64,000 nucleotides of DNA from positions 186,001 through 250,000 of the forward strand of contig JAFTCA010000041.1 in the NCBI GenBank assembly GCA_017454945.1. Direction: 5' to 3'. Shown here piece after piece: positions 8,145 through 16,681 of this stretch. A program made the translations under genes and the position numbers. Within the stretch, counting starts at the first letter, position 1. Every line of letters starts with the position of its first letter. This stretch comes from Bacteroidales bacterium (lineage in GTDB: Bacteria; Bacteroidota; Bacteroidia; Bacteroidales; WCHB1-69). The notes beneath the pieces are model-generated. The model saw nothing but the letters and a program-made list of their open reading frames with translations. It was not told the DNA's origin and did not search any database.

Positions 8145-8152
8145 CAAAATTA
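8145..8152 (-). promoter_or_regulatory. Promoter -7 element for the DUF3822-rsmD run
   Basis: On the minus strand TAATTTTG matches TAnnTTTG, about 75 bases before the ATG at 8070. Confidence 0.45.
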
Positions 8153-8208
8153 AAAAAAAATATGATAGGAATAGCTGTTGGTGCTAAAAATTTCCATTGC
8201 CGCTATTC

Positions 8209-9303
8209 CTAGAAGGTGATTCTGTTGATTCCGTTTTTATATGTTTTTGATAATAAGTCTTTTAGTGTAAGATAGTCGGCTTCGTTGTGAACAAAATCCA
8301 AATTGTGGGCTTCTACTATTAGCACGGGGATGGTAGTGTAGCGGTTGAGGTAGGTCATGTAGCTGTCCTGAATGCTGCCAAGGTAGTCGGCGGTGATTTC
8401 CTGTTCAAAGTCGCGCCCTCGTTTGGCAATGTTCTGTAGCAGACGGTCGGTGTTGTTGTAAAGGTAGAGGATGATGTCGGGGCGAGGCAGATAGGTGGAG
8501 ATGATGTCATACACCTTGGTGTAGAGATTGTACTCATCACTTTGTAAGTTGTTCTTTGCAAAGATGATACATTTGTCGATGAAATAGTCGGCCACTACCG
8601 AGTTGGTGAAAAGGTCGCGTTGCGATAGCAGCGTCTTCAACTGCTGATAGCGGTCGGTGAGGAAGGTCATCTCAACGGGAAAGGCGTAGTGAACGGGGTC
8701 TTTGTAGAATTTGGGCAGGAAGTTGTTGTCCACAAAGCGTTCCAAGATCAGCTCGGAGTTGAAGTCGCGGGCAAATCGTTCGGCCAAAGAGGTTTTGCCG
8801 GCACCAATACATCCTTCAACCACTATGTAATTGTAATTCATCATAAAAGAGGTGTCTGTTTTGGGTTGGGTGTCACCTTCGGGTACGTGTGCGTTGATTT
8901 CTCGAAGCAGTGGGTGGAAAAAAGTGCGTTCCGCAATCTTGGGATGCGGAAGTGTCAGCCGCTCGTCGTCTAAAGAGAGGTCGTTGTAGTAGAGGATGTC
9001 CAGATCAATGGTACGGTCGGTGTAAGATTTTGTGTCATAGACGCTTGCTCTCTTCTCTGTGCGTCCCAGTTCGCGTTCTATAGCTTGCAGCTTGTCGAGC
9101 AATTGATGCGGTGGCAGCGTCGTTTCCACGCGAATCACTTGGTTCAGGAAGGCAAACGAATCAAACCCCCATGAAGGCGTCTCAATAATGGAAGAGGCGG
9201 CACTGATGGGACCGACATCGCGCATGATAAGGTCGCGGGCACGGCTCAAATAACCGTACCTGTCGCCTAAGTTGCTGCCAAGTGAGATAATAATGCCGTC
9301 CAT
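8209..9303 (-). CDS. folK: FolK - deoxynucleoside kinase fusion
   Basis: A single 364-residue ORF joins two enzymes. Residues 1-150 are 6-hydroxymethyl-7,8-dihydropterin pyrophosphokinase (folate pathway): ISLGSNLGDR at the start, ETPSWGF, then the signature RTIDLDILYY (97-106) and LPHPKIAERTFFHPL. Residues 155-364 are a deoxynucleoside kinase: P-loop GCIGAGKTS (164-172), the LERFVDNNFLP substrate segment, the DRY of the DR(Y/S) motif, and a RGRDFEQ lid. An internal MM at 154-155 marks the joint and could act as an internal start for the kinase. The two are commonly neighbours in Bacteroidota; here they are one frame with no stop between. It is divergent from mutA. Confidence 0.9.
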   Translation of the reverse strand: MDGIIISLGSNLGDRYGYLSRARDLIMRDVGPISAASSIIETPSWGFDSFAFLNQVIRVETTLPPHQLLDKLQAIERELGRTEKRASVYDTKSYTDRTIDLDILYYNDLSLDDERLTLPHPKIAERTFFHPLLREINAHVPEGDTQPKTDTSFMMNYNYIVVEGCIGAGKTSLAERFARDFNSELILERFVDNNFLPKFYKDPVHYAFPVEMTFLTDRYQQLKTLLSQRDLFTNSVVADYFIDKCIIFAKNNLQSDEYNLYTKVYDIISTYLPRPDIILYLYNNTDRLLQNIAKRGRDFEQEITADYLGSIQDSYMTYLNRYTTIPVLIVEAHNLDFVHNEADYLTLKDLLSKTYKNGINRITF

Positions 9304-9322
9304 AACGGGTGTTTTTGCTCTG

Positions 9323-9330
9323 CAAATTTA
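9323..9330 (-). promoter_or_regulatory. Promoter -7 element for folK-dNK
   Basis: TAAATTTG on the minus strand matches TAnnTTTG, 20 bases before the ATG at 9303. The leader would be very short. Confidence 0.45.
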
Positions 9331-9361
9331 AGAAAAATAAGAGGTGAATGAAAAAAAGAGT

Positions 9362-9369
9362 TAACTTTG
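9362..9369 (+). promoter_or_regulatory. Promoter -7 element for mutA
   Basis: TAACTTTG matches TAnnTTTG, 34 bases before the ATG at 9403. The upstream element is weak. Confidence 0.45.
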
Positions 9370-9402
9370 CAAATTCTTTTGATCATATAAATATTGGATG
9401 TA

Positions 9403-11259
9403 ATGAAAGACGAAAAATTGTTCAGCGAATTTCCGCCCGTATCCACTGAAGAATGGGAAAGTGTTATCCAACGAGACCTAAAAGGTGCTGATTATGAGCG
9501 CAAACTGGTCTGGAAGACCGATGAGGGCTTCCGTGTGGCTCCCTATTATCGTGCCGAAAATTTGAAAGATATCGATTATCTGGAATCACTACCCGGAGAA
9601 TTCCCTTACACGCGTGGTGGTCAAGTTAACGCCAATAATTGGGATATTGTTCAAGAAATTTCGGAAGAGGAGCTGACCAAGGCCAATCGTATCGCTGTGG
9701 AATCTGTTGCTAAAGGTGCCACTTCGGTGACATTGTCGGTGAAGAAGGTCAACACCTTGGCCGATATGGAAACGCTGTTGCACGGCCTCGACCTGAACAA
9801 AGTGGGTGTGCAGTTTCATCACGCCATTGCATATATTCCTGTAGTTAAGTTGTTTAAGGAATATGTGGAAAAGAATAATTTTGATAAGAATAAAATCCAT
9901 GGCTGCATCCATTTTGATGCCGTTGTCTATTTCTTGAAAAAGACCAAATTCTATCGTTCGCAAGAGGAAGATATGGGCGAAGTGCTGGAACTGCTCAAAC
10001 TGACCGCAGATATGCCCGGTTTGGCTGTTGTGAATGTGAATGCGCTGGCACTGCATAATGCGGGTGCTACGCTGGTGCAGGAGATGGGCTACGGACTGGC
10101 AATCGCCAACGAATACCTGGCCTTTGCTACCGACCATGGCTATACCGTTGACGATGTGGCTGGAAAAATCTGGCTTACCTTGTCGGTGGGAGGATACTAT
10201 TTCATGGAAATCGCCAAACTGCGCGCCATCCGTCTGCTGTGGTCCACGATGGTTGAACAGTACAAACCTAAATCACAGAAGGCCTGCCTGTTGCATGTTA
10301 ACACGGTGGCTTCCACTTGGAATAAGACCATCTACGACCCCTACGTGAATATGCTTCGCTCGACGACCGAAGGCATGTCGGCCGCTATTGGCGGTGCCGA
10401 TTCCATCGCTTTGAAGCCGTTTGATGTCGCCTACAAAGAGTCGGACGATTTTTCTCGTCGTATTAGTCGTAATGTACAAGTTCTGCTCAAAGAGGAGTCC
10501 TATTTCAATAAGGTGGTTGACCCTGCAGCAGGTTCGTATTATGTTGAGAATCTGACTAATTCACTGGCTGAGCACGCTTGGACCTTGTTCCAGGATGTAG
10601 AGAAGGCTGGTGGTGTCATTGCTCAAATTGCCGATGGCACGGTGAAAGCCGAAATAGAAAAGAGTTGCCAGAAACGCGATATGGACATCGCTACACGTCG
10701 CTTTGTGCTGTTGGGCACGAACCAGTATCCCAATACGCAGGAGAAGATGGCCGACAAGGTTGAGCGTCGTTGCGACTGTGACGCGCCAGGCCTGAAATCT
10801 TATCGCGGCGCCGCTGCTTTTGAAGAGATACGACTGGCTACGGAGCACTTTGCCGAAAAGTCGGGCCATCGCCCCAGGGTCTATTTGCTCAAGATGGGCA
10901 ACCTGGCCATGTTGCAGGCTCGTGCAGGTTTTGCTACCAACTTCTTCGGCTGCGCAGGCTATGAAATCGTGGATGCGCCTATTGCCGCTACCGTCGAAAG
11001 TGGCGTGAAAGCCGCCTTGGAAGCTCATCCCGATATAATTGTGGTATGCAGCTCCGATGAAGAATATGCCACTTTGGGTGTCGAAGCCGCCAAACTGGCA
11101 AAAGCGCAAAACCCCCATTGTTACTTTATCGTTGCCGGCAACCCGACAGAATCAATTGAAGCGCTTCAACAATCTGGTACAGATGATTTTATCCATGTCA
11201 AAACCAACCTTCTGGAGTGCCTGAAAAAGTACAACCAGCTGATGAACGTAGAAGGTTAA
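9403..11259 (+). CDS. mutA: Methylmalonyl-CoA mutase small subunit
   Basis: A 618-residue protein matching the non-catalytic small subunit of heterodimeric methylmalonyl-CoA mutase, which with the large subunit interconverts succinyl-CoA and methylmalonyl-CoA on the way to propionate. It begins with the family opening (LFSEFPPVSTEEWE..I..DLKGADYERKLVW.T.EG), has the TIM-barrel half and a C-terminal cobalamin-like domain that lacks the DxHxxG cobalamin motif, as expected for the small subunit. Start ATG 9403 was preferred over TTG 9394. The large subunit, normally just downstream, is absent: the gene is followed by repeat-like DNA and an unrelated membrane protein gene. Confidence 0.9.
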   Translation: MKDEKLFSEFPPVSTEEWESVIQRDLKGADYERKLVWKTDEGFRVAPYYRAENLKDIDYLESLPGEFPYTRGGQVNANNWDIVQEISEEELTKANRIAVESVAKGATSVTLSVKKVNTLADMETLLHGLDLNKVGVQFHHAIAYIPVVKLFKEYVEKNNFDKNKIHGCIHFDAVVYFLKKTKFYRSQEEDMGEVLELLKLTADMPGLAVVNVNALALHNAGATLVQEMGYGLAIANEYLAFATDHGYTVDDVAGKIWLTLSVGGYYFMEIAKLRAIRLLWSTMVEQYKPKSQKACLLHVNTVASTWNKTIYDPYVNMLRSTTEGMSAAIGGADSIALKPFDVAYKESDDFSRRISRNVQVLLKEESYFNKVVDPAAGSYYVENLTNSLAEHAWTLFQDVEKAGGVIAQIADGTVKAEIEKSCQKRDMDIATRRFVLLGTNQYPNTQEKMADKVERRCDCDAPGLKSYRGAAAFEEIRLATEHFAEKSGHRPRVYLLKMGNLAMLQARAGFATNFFGCAGYEIVDAPIAATVESGVKAALEAHPDIIVVCSSDEEYATLGVEAAKLAKAQNPHCYFIVAGNPTESIEALQQSGTDDFIHVKTNLLECLKKYNQLMNVEG

Positions 11260-11274
11260 AGAATACCACTAATG

Positions 11275-11385
11275 TGGAGATTCAGAATTCAGAATTCAAA
11301 GAACAAAGAACAAAGAACAGAGAACAAATATATAGTACTTAACTTCTTAATTTCACTTTTCACTTTTCAGTTTTAACTTTTATTC
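11275..11385. repeat. Low-complexity intergenic repeat block
   Basis: It contains tandem words of two kinds: attcagaattcaaagaacaaag repeated with variations, then cttaacttcttaatttcac and cacttttcacttttcagttt. The same words recur in other gaps of this window (13010-13204, 22410-22530, 26258-26310, 32966-33000, 62910-63110, 63900-64000). Confidence 0.6.
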
Positions 11386-11390
11386 CCTTT

Positions 11391-12434
11391 ATGGCCCTAT
11401 TGCTTGTATTCCTTCTTGGTGCGATGTCGATTTCGTTTCTCTGTTCCATTTTGGAGGCGACTTTGCTGTCCACACCATTGTCGTACATCACAATGCGAGA
11501 GGAGGAAGGGTACAAACCGGCTACGAAATTCAAGCATTTCAAGCAGGAGTCGAGTCGCCCCATTGCCGCCATCCTGTGTTTGAACACCATTGCCAACACG
11601 ATAGGAGCAGCCGGTGTGGGTCGTCAGACCACCATTCTCTTTGGAAGCGAATGGTTTGGCTGTGTGAGTGCCATTACAACCATTCTGATTCTGGTGTTCT
11701 CGGAGATCATTCCCAAGACGATAGGCACAACCCAGTGGAAACATCTGATGGGTTTTGCTACGAGAGCCATCAGCGTGTTGGTTTTCCTGCTTTATCCGCT
11801 GGTAATTGTCTTTGAATGGCTTTCTAAGTTGATAGCTCCCAATAGTGAGGAAGCTACAGTTTCGCGCGAGGAGGTGAGTGCCATGGCCAATGTGGCTGAG
11901 GAAGAGGAAGTTCTTGATGAAGATGAAAATGCAGTGATTCAGAATCTTATCAAGATGGACGAGATTCCTGCCTATGAGGCGATGACTCCTCGTGTGGTGG
12001 CAGCCATCGCCCCTGAGTCAATGACAGTGAAGGCTTTTTATCGCGACAAGCGTTTCCGATCACATAGTCGTATTCCTGTTTATGCTGATAATGATGAGTA
12101 TATTACGGGTTATATTCTTCGTATGGATGCACTGCAACTCCTTGCCGACGACAAGTTTGACCGTACGCTGGGCAGCATTCGCCGCGATATAAAGCTTTTT
12201 AACGAAGAGACTCCACTGGGTGAGATTTGGGATGCCATGTTGAAGCATAACGAACAGATTTGCTGTATTATAGACGAATATGGCTGCTTTGAGGGTATCC
12301 TCTCTTTGGAAGATGTGATTGAAACGCTGCTTGGCTCGGAGATTATCGATGAGAATGACATGGTGCCCGATATGCAAGCCTACGCACGCGAGCGTTGGCA
12401 GAAGCGACAGGAAAAGAAGGGGTCTAAAAAATAG
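11391..12434 (+). CDS. CNNM/CorC-type membrane protein with CBS domains
   Basis: A 347-residue protein. Residues 1-150 carry the CNNM (DUF21) transmembrane domain, with helices near 1-20, 55-75, 88-105 and 118-140 and the motif TILVLVFSEIIPKTIGTTQW (PKTIG/EIIPK). Residues about 180-330 hold a pair of CBS domains: IPAYEAMTPRV..AI, HSRIPVYADNDEYITGYILRMD, and CIIDEYGCFEGILSLEDVIETLLGSEI. Such proteins are proposed transporters of divalent cations such as magnesium; the 'haemolysin' label in databases is historic. No C-terminal CorC/HlyC domain follows, so the protein ends soon after the CBS pair with a lysine-rich tail. Confidence 0.88.
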   Translation: MALLLVFLLGAMSISFLCSILEATLLSTPLSYITMREEEGYKPATKFKHFKQESSRPIAAILCLNTIANTIGAAGVGRQTTILFGSEWFGCVSAITTILILVFSEIIPKTIGTTQWKHLMGFATRAISVLVFLLYPLVIVFEWLSKLIAPNSEEATVSREEVSAMANVAEEEEVLDEDENAVIQNLIKMDEIPAYEAMTPRVVAAIAPESMTVKAFYRDKRFRSHSRIPVYADNDEYITGYILRMDALQLLADDKFDRTLGSIRRDIKLFNEETPLGEIWDAMLKHNEQICCIIDEYGCFEGILSLEDVIETLLGSEIIDENDMVPDMQAYARERWQKRQEKKGSKK

Positions 12435-12488
12435 TGCTTTTACTTGTGACAGGAATGGGTGTCTATCTCCTATAATCGCATCGTTAAC

Positions 12489-13007
12489 ATGAAAAAAATC
12501 TTTTGCTCCCTATGGATGATACTGGCTCTTGGGATTGCTCATGCGCAAAAGGGGCATCTGTGTTTTCTTGGGGTGAGCATGGATAACGACAAGGAGTCGT
12601 TTGTCAGCCGGATGGAAGGCAAAGGCTTTGTAACCGATATGGAGCAAGGAGTCTCTGTGATGATGTCGGGCAACTATATGGGAGAGGAAGTGACTTTGTT
12701 AGTGGGTTTTACGCCTAAAACGCAGCAGGTATATTGTGTAACGGTGATGTTTTTGCCTTTTACCGTACACACGTTTGCTTCGCTGGAAATGAAGATGACG
12801 GGCCTGTATGGTGAGAGTTTCCGCAAGGTGGATGACCCCGCCAAGTTGCGCGGCGATGCCAAAGGAATGACCGTGTGGAAAATTGAAGGGAAGGAGACAG
12901 GCTTCGTTACTCTTACCCAAAACAAATCACGCGACAACCCGCTGTCACTCATTTTCTTAGATGGAACGAACAGACTTTTATATCAGGATGAATTAGCAGA
13001 CGAATAA
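12489..13007 (+). CDS. Secreted protein, function unknown
   Basis: A 172-residue protein with a signal peptide (MKKIFCSLWMILALGIAHAQ, residues 1-20), so periplasmic or surface located. The mature domain is a small mixed alpha/beta unit (GHLCFLGVSMDNDKESFVSRMEGKGF, then beta strands VTLLVGFTPKTQQVYCVTVMF). No catalytic motif is seen and I do not recognise the family. ATG 12489 gives the signal peptide directly; an in-frame upstream ATG at 12459 would add ten residues without a role. Confidence 0.6.
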   Translation: MKKIFCSLWMILALGIAHAQKGHLCFLGVSMDNDKESFVSRMEGKGFVTDMEQGVSVMMSGNYMGEEVTLLVGFTPKTQQVYCVTVMFLPFTVHTFASLEMKMTGLYGESFRKVDDPAKLRGDAKGMTVWKIEGKETGFVTLTQNKSRDNPLSLIFLDGTNRLLYQDELADE

Positions 13008-13009
13008 CA

Positions 13010-13204
13010 CATATAAGAACAATTCATAATTCACAATGCATAATGCACGATTCAATTTATAATTTATAATTCACAATTTATAATTTTGATTCACTTCTCA
13101 CTTCTCACTTCTCACATAACACTTTATAACCCTTAACTCCTTAGTTCCTTAACTTCTTAACTTCACAATTTTCACTTTTCAGTTTTCAGTTTTCACTTTT
13201 TCCC
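13010..13204. repeat. Low-complexity intergenic repeat block
   Basis: Nearly the whole 195-bp gap is short words in tandem: aattcataattcacaatgcataatgc, aatttataatttataattc, cacttctcacttctcacttc, ttaactccttagttccttaac and cacttttcagttttcag. No ORF or promoter with -33/-7 elements can be seen in it, though it must hold the promoter of the next gene unless that is read through from 12489. Confidence 0.6.
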
Positions 13205-14446
13205 ATGTCTATCGAAATCATGTCTCCTGTGGGCTCGTACGAATCGCTGGCCGCTGCTATTCAGGCTGGTGCGGGCTCCGTTTACTTTGGTGTCGGCAAG
13301 ATGAATATGCGCTCGCGTTCGGCTGCAAACTTCACAATGGACGATCTGCAGCAGATTACCGACATCTGTCGCGCCAATAATGTAAAGTCTTATCTGACAG
13401 TTAATACCATCGTTTACAATCACGAACTGGAGGAGGTAAAGTCGCTGCTCGATGCCGCCAAACGTTGTGGTGTATCGGCCATTATCGCTTCCGACTGGGC
13501 TGTGCTGACATATTGTAAACAGATTGGTTTAGAGATACATATTTCTACCCAGTGCAACATTACCAACATTGAGGCGGTACGCTACTATGCTCAATTTGCC
13601 GATGTAGTGGTTTTGGCGCGTGAAGTGCCGTTAGCGCAGGCCGCCGAGATTGCCGCCCAAATCGAAAAAGATAATATCTGCGGCCCCAGAGGGGAGAAGG
13701 TGCGCCTCGAAATGTTCGTCCATGGCGCCCTCTGTATGGCAGTGTCGGGCAAGTGCTACCTCAGTCTCGACAACTTCAATTCGTCGGCTAACCGTGGATC
13801 CTGTCTGCAACCCTGCCGCCGAGGTTACCTTGTGAAAGAGCTGGAGGACGGTTTCGAACTGGCTATCGACAATAAATATATCATGTCGCCTAAGGACCTG
13901 TGTACCATTGGTTTCTTAGATAAAATGCTGAAAGCTGGCGTTTCAATTCTCAAGATTGAAGGCCGCGGTCGCTCGGCTGATTATGTGAAAGTTACAACCG
14001 AATGTTACCATGAAGCGGTTGAAGCCATTGAAAAGGGCACTTACACGCAAGAGAAGATTGCCGCCTGGACTGAACGGCTGCGAACCGTCTATAACCGTGG
14101 CTTTTGGGATGGCTACTATCTGGGACGCAAGATGGGCGAGTGGTCCGGCCGTTATGGCTCACAAGCTACGACCGTGCGTGAGCATATTGGCAAGGTGACC
14201 AACTTCTATACGAACCTTAGTGTAGCCGAAATTACTGTGGAAACAGGCTCAATTGCCGTGGGTGACACGCTTATGATTGAAGGGCCGACAACGGGAGTGT
14301 ATGAGTTTGTAGTCAATGAAGTACGTCTTGCACTTGAACCTGTGCCTCAAGTAAATAAGGGCGAGGTCTGCTCTGTCAAGACCGAGGTGTTGGTGCGCCG
14401 TGGCGACAAGGTTTATAAGAAAACAATGAAGAAAGAGGACTTTTAA
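13205..14446 (+). CDS. U32 family protein, tRNA 5-hydroxyuridine synthesis (TrhP-like)
   Basis: A 413-residue protein of the U32 family. It opens with IEIMSPVGSYESLAAAIQAGAGSVYFGV, a TIM-barrel start, and carries the family signature LEMFVHGALCMAVSGKCYLS...NRGSCLQPCRR in which the cysteines bind an Fe-S cluster. The C-terminal 80 residues form a small beta domain (KVTNFYTNLSVAEITVETGSIAVGDTLMIEG). Once called a collagenase-like peptidase, the TrhP/YegQ branch is known to make 5-hydroxyuridine at position 34 of tRNA using prephenate, while RlhA acts on 23S rRNA; length and the C-terminal domain favour TrhP. It is followed 10 bases later by a secreted esterase gene. Confidence 0.85.
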   Translation: MSIEIMSPVGSYESLAAAIQAGAGSVYFGVGKMNMRSRSAANFTMDDLQQITDICRANNVKSYLTVNTIVYNHELEEVKSLLDAAKRCGVSAIIASDWAVLTYCKQIGLEIHISTQCNITNIEAVRYYAQFADVVVLAREVPLAQAAEIAAQIEKDNICGPRGEKVRLEMFVHGALCMAVSGKCYLSLDNFNSSANRGSCLQPCRRGYLVKELEDGFELAIDNKYIMSPKDLCTIGFLDKMLKAGVSILKIEGRGRSADYVKVTTECYHEAVEAIEKGTYTQEKIAAWTERLRTVYNRGFWDGYYLGRKMGEWSGRYGSQATTVREHIGKVTNFYTNLSVAEITVETGSIAVGDTLMIEGPTTGVYEFVVNEVRLALEPVPQVNKGEVCSVKTEVLVRRGDKVYKKTMKKEDF

Positions 14447-14456
14447 AACTGTTACG

Positions 14457-15371
14457 ATGAAACGAATAATAATGCTTTTTTGTTTGTGGGGCTTGATGGT
14501 GCCCTCATTCGCCCAAATGCGAACCGTCAAATTCGCCGAGCGCGATACAACTGCATTGTTGATGGATATTTACGAACCAACGGGCGCTTCTGATAGCACA
14601 TGCGTTATCTTTGTCTTTGGCGGAGGTTTTGTCGGTGGTGAACGCAATCATCCTGAACATGTGGCTTATGCAAAGGAACTTAGCAAGCGTGGCTATACGG
14701 TGGCCTGCATCGACTACAGGTTGGGACTGAAGGGTGTCGACACACGTGGAGTGCGCATCATTTCAGCGTTAGACAATGCCATCCGCATGGCGGTGGAGGA
14801 TTTGTATGCTGCCACAGCATATCTGTTAGAACATGCGCGGCAATATCGCATTAGCCCTGCCAAAGTGATTTTATGCGGCAGTAGTGCTGGAGCCATCACA
14901 GTTTTGCAAGCCGATTACGAGCTGTGCAACCATCGGGAGATAGCCAAAGTGCTGCCCGCAAATTTTCGTTATGCGGGTGTGATGGCGTTCTCTGGAGCCA
15001 TCTACTCGCATCATGGTAAGGTGAAATATGCGGAAAAGCCGGCGCCCACATTCCTCTTCCACGGTATGGAAGACCATTTGGTGCCTTACAAGTCGATACG
15101 CGTTGGCAAACTGGGTTTCTTTGGTTCAAATCCTCTAGCCAAGCAATTTGAGAAGTTTGATTATCCGTACTATATCCGCCGTTATAAAAATTTTGGTCAC
15201 GACGTGGCCTCCTTGATGCTGTATGAAGTGGAAATTAGCGAATGGTTTATTCATCAGTTAGTTAAGGCTGGGCGTTTCCTTCAGTTGGACGAAACCGTAA
15301 ATGATCCCGCCATTCCGCGGCATCCGTGGGACAACGTGTCGGCAGGGCAGATGTACAATAAGAAAAATTAG
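14457..15371 (+). CDS. Secreted alpha/beta-hydrolase (esterase-like)
   Basis: A 304-residue protein with a signal peptide ending PSFAQ (residue 20). The fold is the alpha/beta hydrolase of the esterase/lipase group: an oxyanion GGGF at 55-58, nucleophile Ser143 in GSSAG (141-145), Asp206 (GMEDHLVP) and His248 (FGHD). It resembles bacterial feruloyl or acetyl esterases active on plant polysaccharides, but substrate is not determined. It starts 10 bases after the U32 gene and is probably read with it. It converges on the AAA ATPase gene. Confidence 0.8.
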   Translation: MKRIIMLFCLWGLMVPSFAQMRTVKFAERDTTALLMDIYEPTGASDSTCVIFVFGGGFVGGERNHPEHVAYAKELSKRGYTVACIDYRLGLKGVDTRGVRIISALDNAIRMAVEDLYAATAYLLEHARQYRISPAKVILCGSSAGAITVLQADYELCNHREIAKVLPANFRYAGVMAFSGAIYSHHGKVKYAEKPAPTFLFHGMEDHLVPYKSIRVGKLGFFGSNPLAKQFEKFDYPYYIRRYKNFGHDVASLMLYEVEISEWFIHQLVKAGRFLQLDETVNDPAIPRHPWDNVSAGQMYNKKN

Positions 15372-15387
15372 TTGTCTTATTTGGAAT

Positions 15388-16587
15388 TTAGTAGGTAAAT
15401 CCAATCAGCCAAAGCGGAAGTTTCTTTCCAACAGGCACTTCTATTTCGTCAGCAAGAATATATGAGTTTGGAATATTTGCGATTTGAGTGAAATCTTTAT
15501 CGCGACCACCTACCTCAAAATAGAACTGATTGTCAACTTTGAAATCCCCTTGCAATTTGCCATATTCCACATTGTGCGTGGAGGCCTCTAGTTGATTAAC
15601 CACAAAACATTCTCGAATAGTTCCGATGTTACTGTGTTGACTAAGTGCAAAAAAAAGATTTGGATTGTGAAGATATATTTTATCTGGTTTCTGCATTCGT
15701 GTAACAGTTTTATTATCAGAATATAGAAGATGTAAAAGTTCTGCGCGTTTCAGGCTATTTAAGTAACTCAATACTGTTTGTTTGTTAAGTTCCAGATACA
15801 TTGATAATTTTGCAATATTCACTTCATATGGTACATGGTCGGCCAGATAAAGTAGTAGTGCTTTGATACGGCGTGTGTAGGCTGGGTCTACACCACAAAA
15901 TTGTGTCATTTCTTGTTCGACAATAAAATTGACAACATTTTCTATACGACTATAATATTCTTCCTCATCATGATTATAGAAAGGGTAATACCCAACACGC
16001 AAGTATTCTTCAAACATAGGTTGAGGGTGACAAGAGGTGTTTACAATATTGCAAATATCATCAGCGTAGGTTAAAATATCAGCCAGTTTATATGCTGGTA
16101 ATTCAATATTTTTGTAGAAATGCAGGAATTCGCGAAAAGAAAGCCCTTCCATGGTATAACTGAGTACACGTCGCGATAAATCAGCATCAGCATTAAGTAT
16201 TTGTAATAGGGAAGAACCGCTAAAAGTAATTTTTATATCTGGATAAAGATCAATTATTTCTTTGATTTCAATGCTCCAAGTTGGGTATTTGTGAACTTCG
16301 TCAAGAAACAGATGTTTGCCTCCCATTAAATGAAATCGCTCTGCTAATTCAAGTAAAGTGTGAGTTGTGAAATATAGACTATCCAAAACACAATAAAGCG
16401 CTTCTCCTGCTTGTATGCCGTATGTTTGTCGGATATATTGTCGTATAAGTGTTGTTTTACCTACCCCACGAGAGCCGCGTATGGCTACTAATTGTTTTTC
16501 CCAAGCAATATTATTCATGTTTTCACGAATAATGCTCATGTTTACTTGTGAAATCAGCATGCGATGTTTTCTTAAAAGCGATTCCAT
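15388..16587 (-). CDS. AAA ATPase with DUF4143-like C-terminal domain
   Basis: A 399-residue cytoplasmic ATPase. Walker A GSRGVGKT is at 38-45, and Walker B is HLFLDEVHKYP near 107-117. The sensor segment is ITFSGSSLLQIL. The second half has a winged-helix-like region (VNIAKLSMYLELNKQTVLSYLNSLKRAELLHLLY) and the C-terminal nuclease-like fold LEASTHNVEYGKLQGDFKVDNQFYFEVGGRDKDF, typical of the ATP-binding DUF4143 class. Start ATG 16587 precedes MESLLRKHR; the longer frame would run through the promoter. Its biological role is unknown; such genes are strain-variable in Bacteroidales. Codons are AT-rich compared with neighbours. Confidence 0.8.
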   Translation of the reverse strand: MESLLRKHRMLISQVNMSIIRENMNNIAWEKQLVAIRGSRGVGKTTLIRQYIRQTYGIQAGEALYCVLDSLYFTTHTLLELAERFHLMGGKHLFLDEVHKYPTWSIEIKEIIDLYPDIKITFSGSSLLQILNADADLSRRVLSYTMEGLSFREFLHFYKNIELPAYKLADILTYADDICNIVNTSCHPQPMFEEYLRVGYYPFYNHDEEEYYSRIENVVNFIVEQEMTQFCGVDPAYTRRIKALLLYLADHVPYEVNIAKLSMYLELNKQTVLSYLNSLKRAELLHLLYSDNKTVTRMQKPDKIYLHNPNLFFALSQHSNIGTIRECFVVNQLEASTHNVEYGKLQGDFKVDNQFYFEVGGRDKDFTQIANIPNSYILADEIEVPVGKKLPLWLIGFTY

Positions 16588-16612
16588 ATTTTTTACAATT
16601 TTTATTCCGATG

Positions 16613-16620
16613 CAAAAATA
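16613..16620 (-). promoter_or_regulatory. Promoter -7 element for the AAA ATPase
   Basis: TATTTTTG on the minus strand, 26 bases before the ATG at 16587. A repeat-palindrome element lies just upstream (16621-16681). Confidence 0.45.
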
Positions 16621-16681
16621 ATAAAAAGGTTGTTTGAGTGACCGATTTTTAAAATAAAAAGGTTGTTGCAACAACCTTTTT
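16621..16681. repeat. Direct repeat plus perfect palindrome upstream of the AAA ATPase
   Basis: The word ataaaaaggttgtt occurs at 16621-16634 and again at 16654-16667. The second copy is the left arm of a perfect 26-bp palindrome (16656-16681; half-site AAAAAGGTTGTTG). It sits where a regulator of the ATPase gene would bind; it could also act as a weak hairpin. Confidence 0.5.

Noticed and set aside
13010..13204. Tandem short words considered as a CRISPR array
   Set aside because: Words are of mixed length (8-20 bases), imperfect, and without unique spacers of constant size; no cas gene is near. The same holds for 63900-64000.
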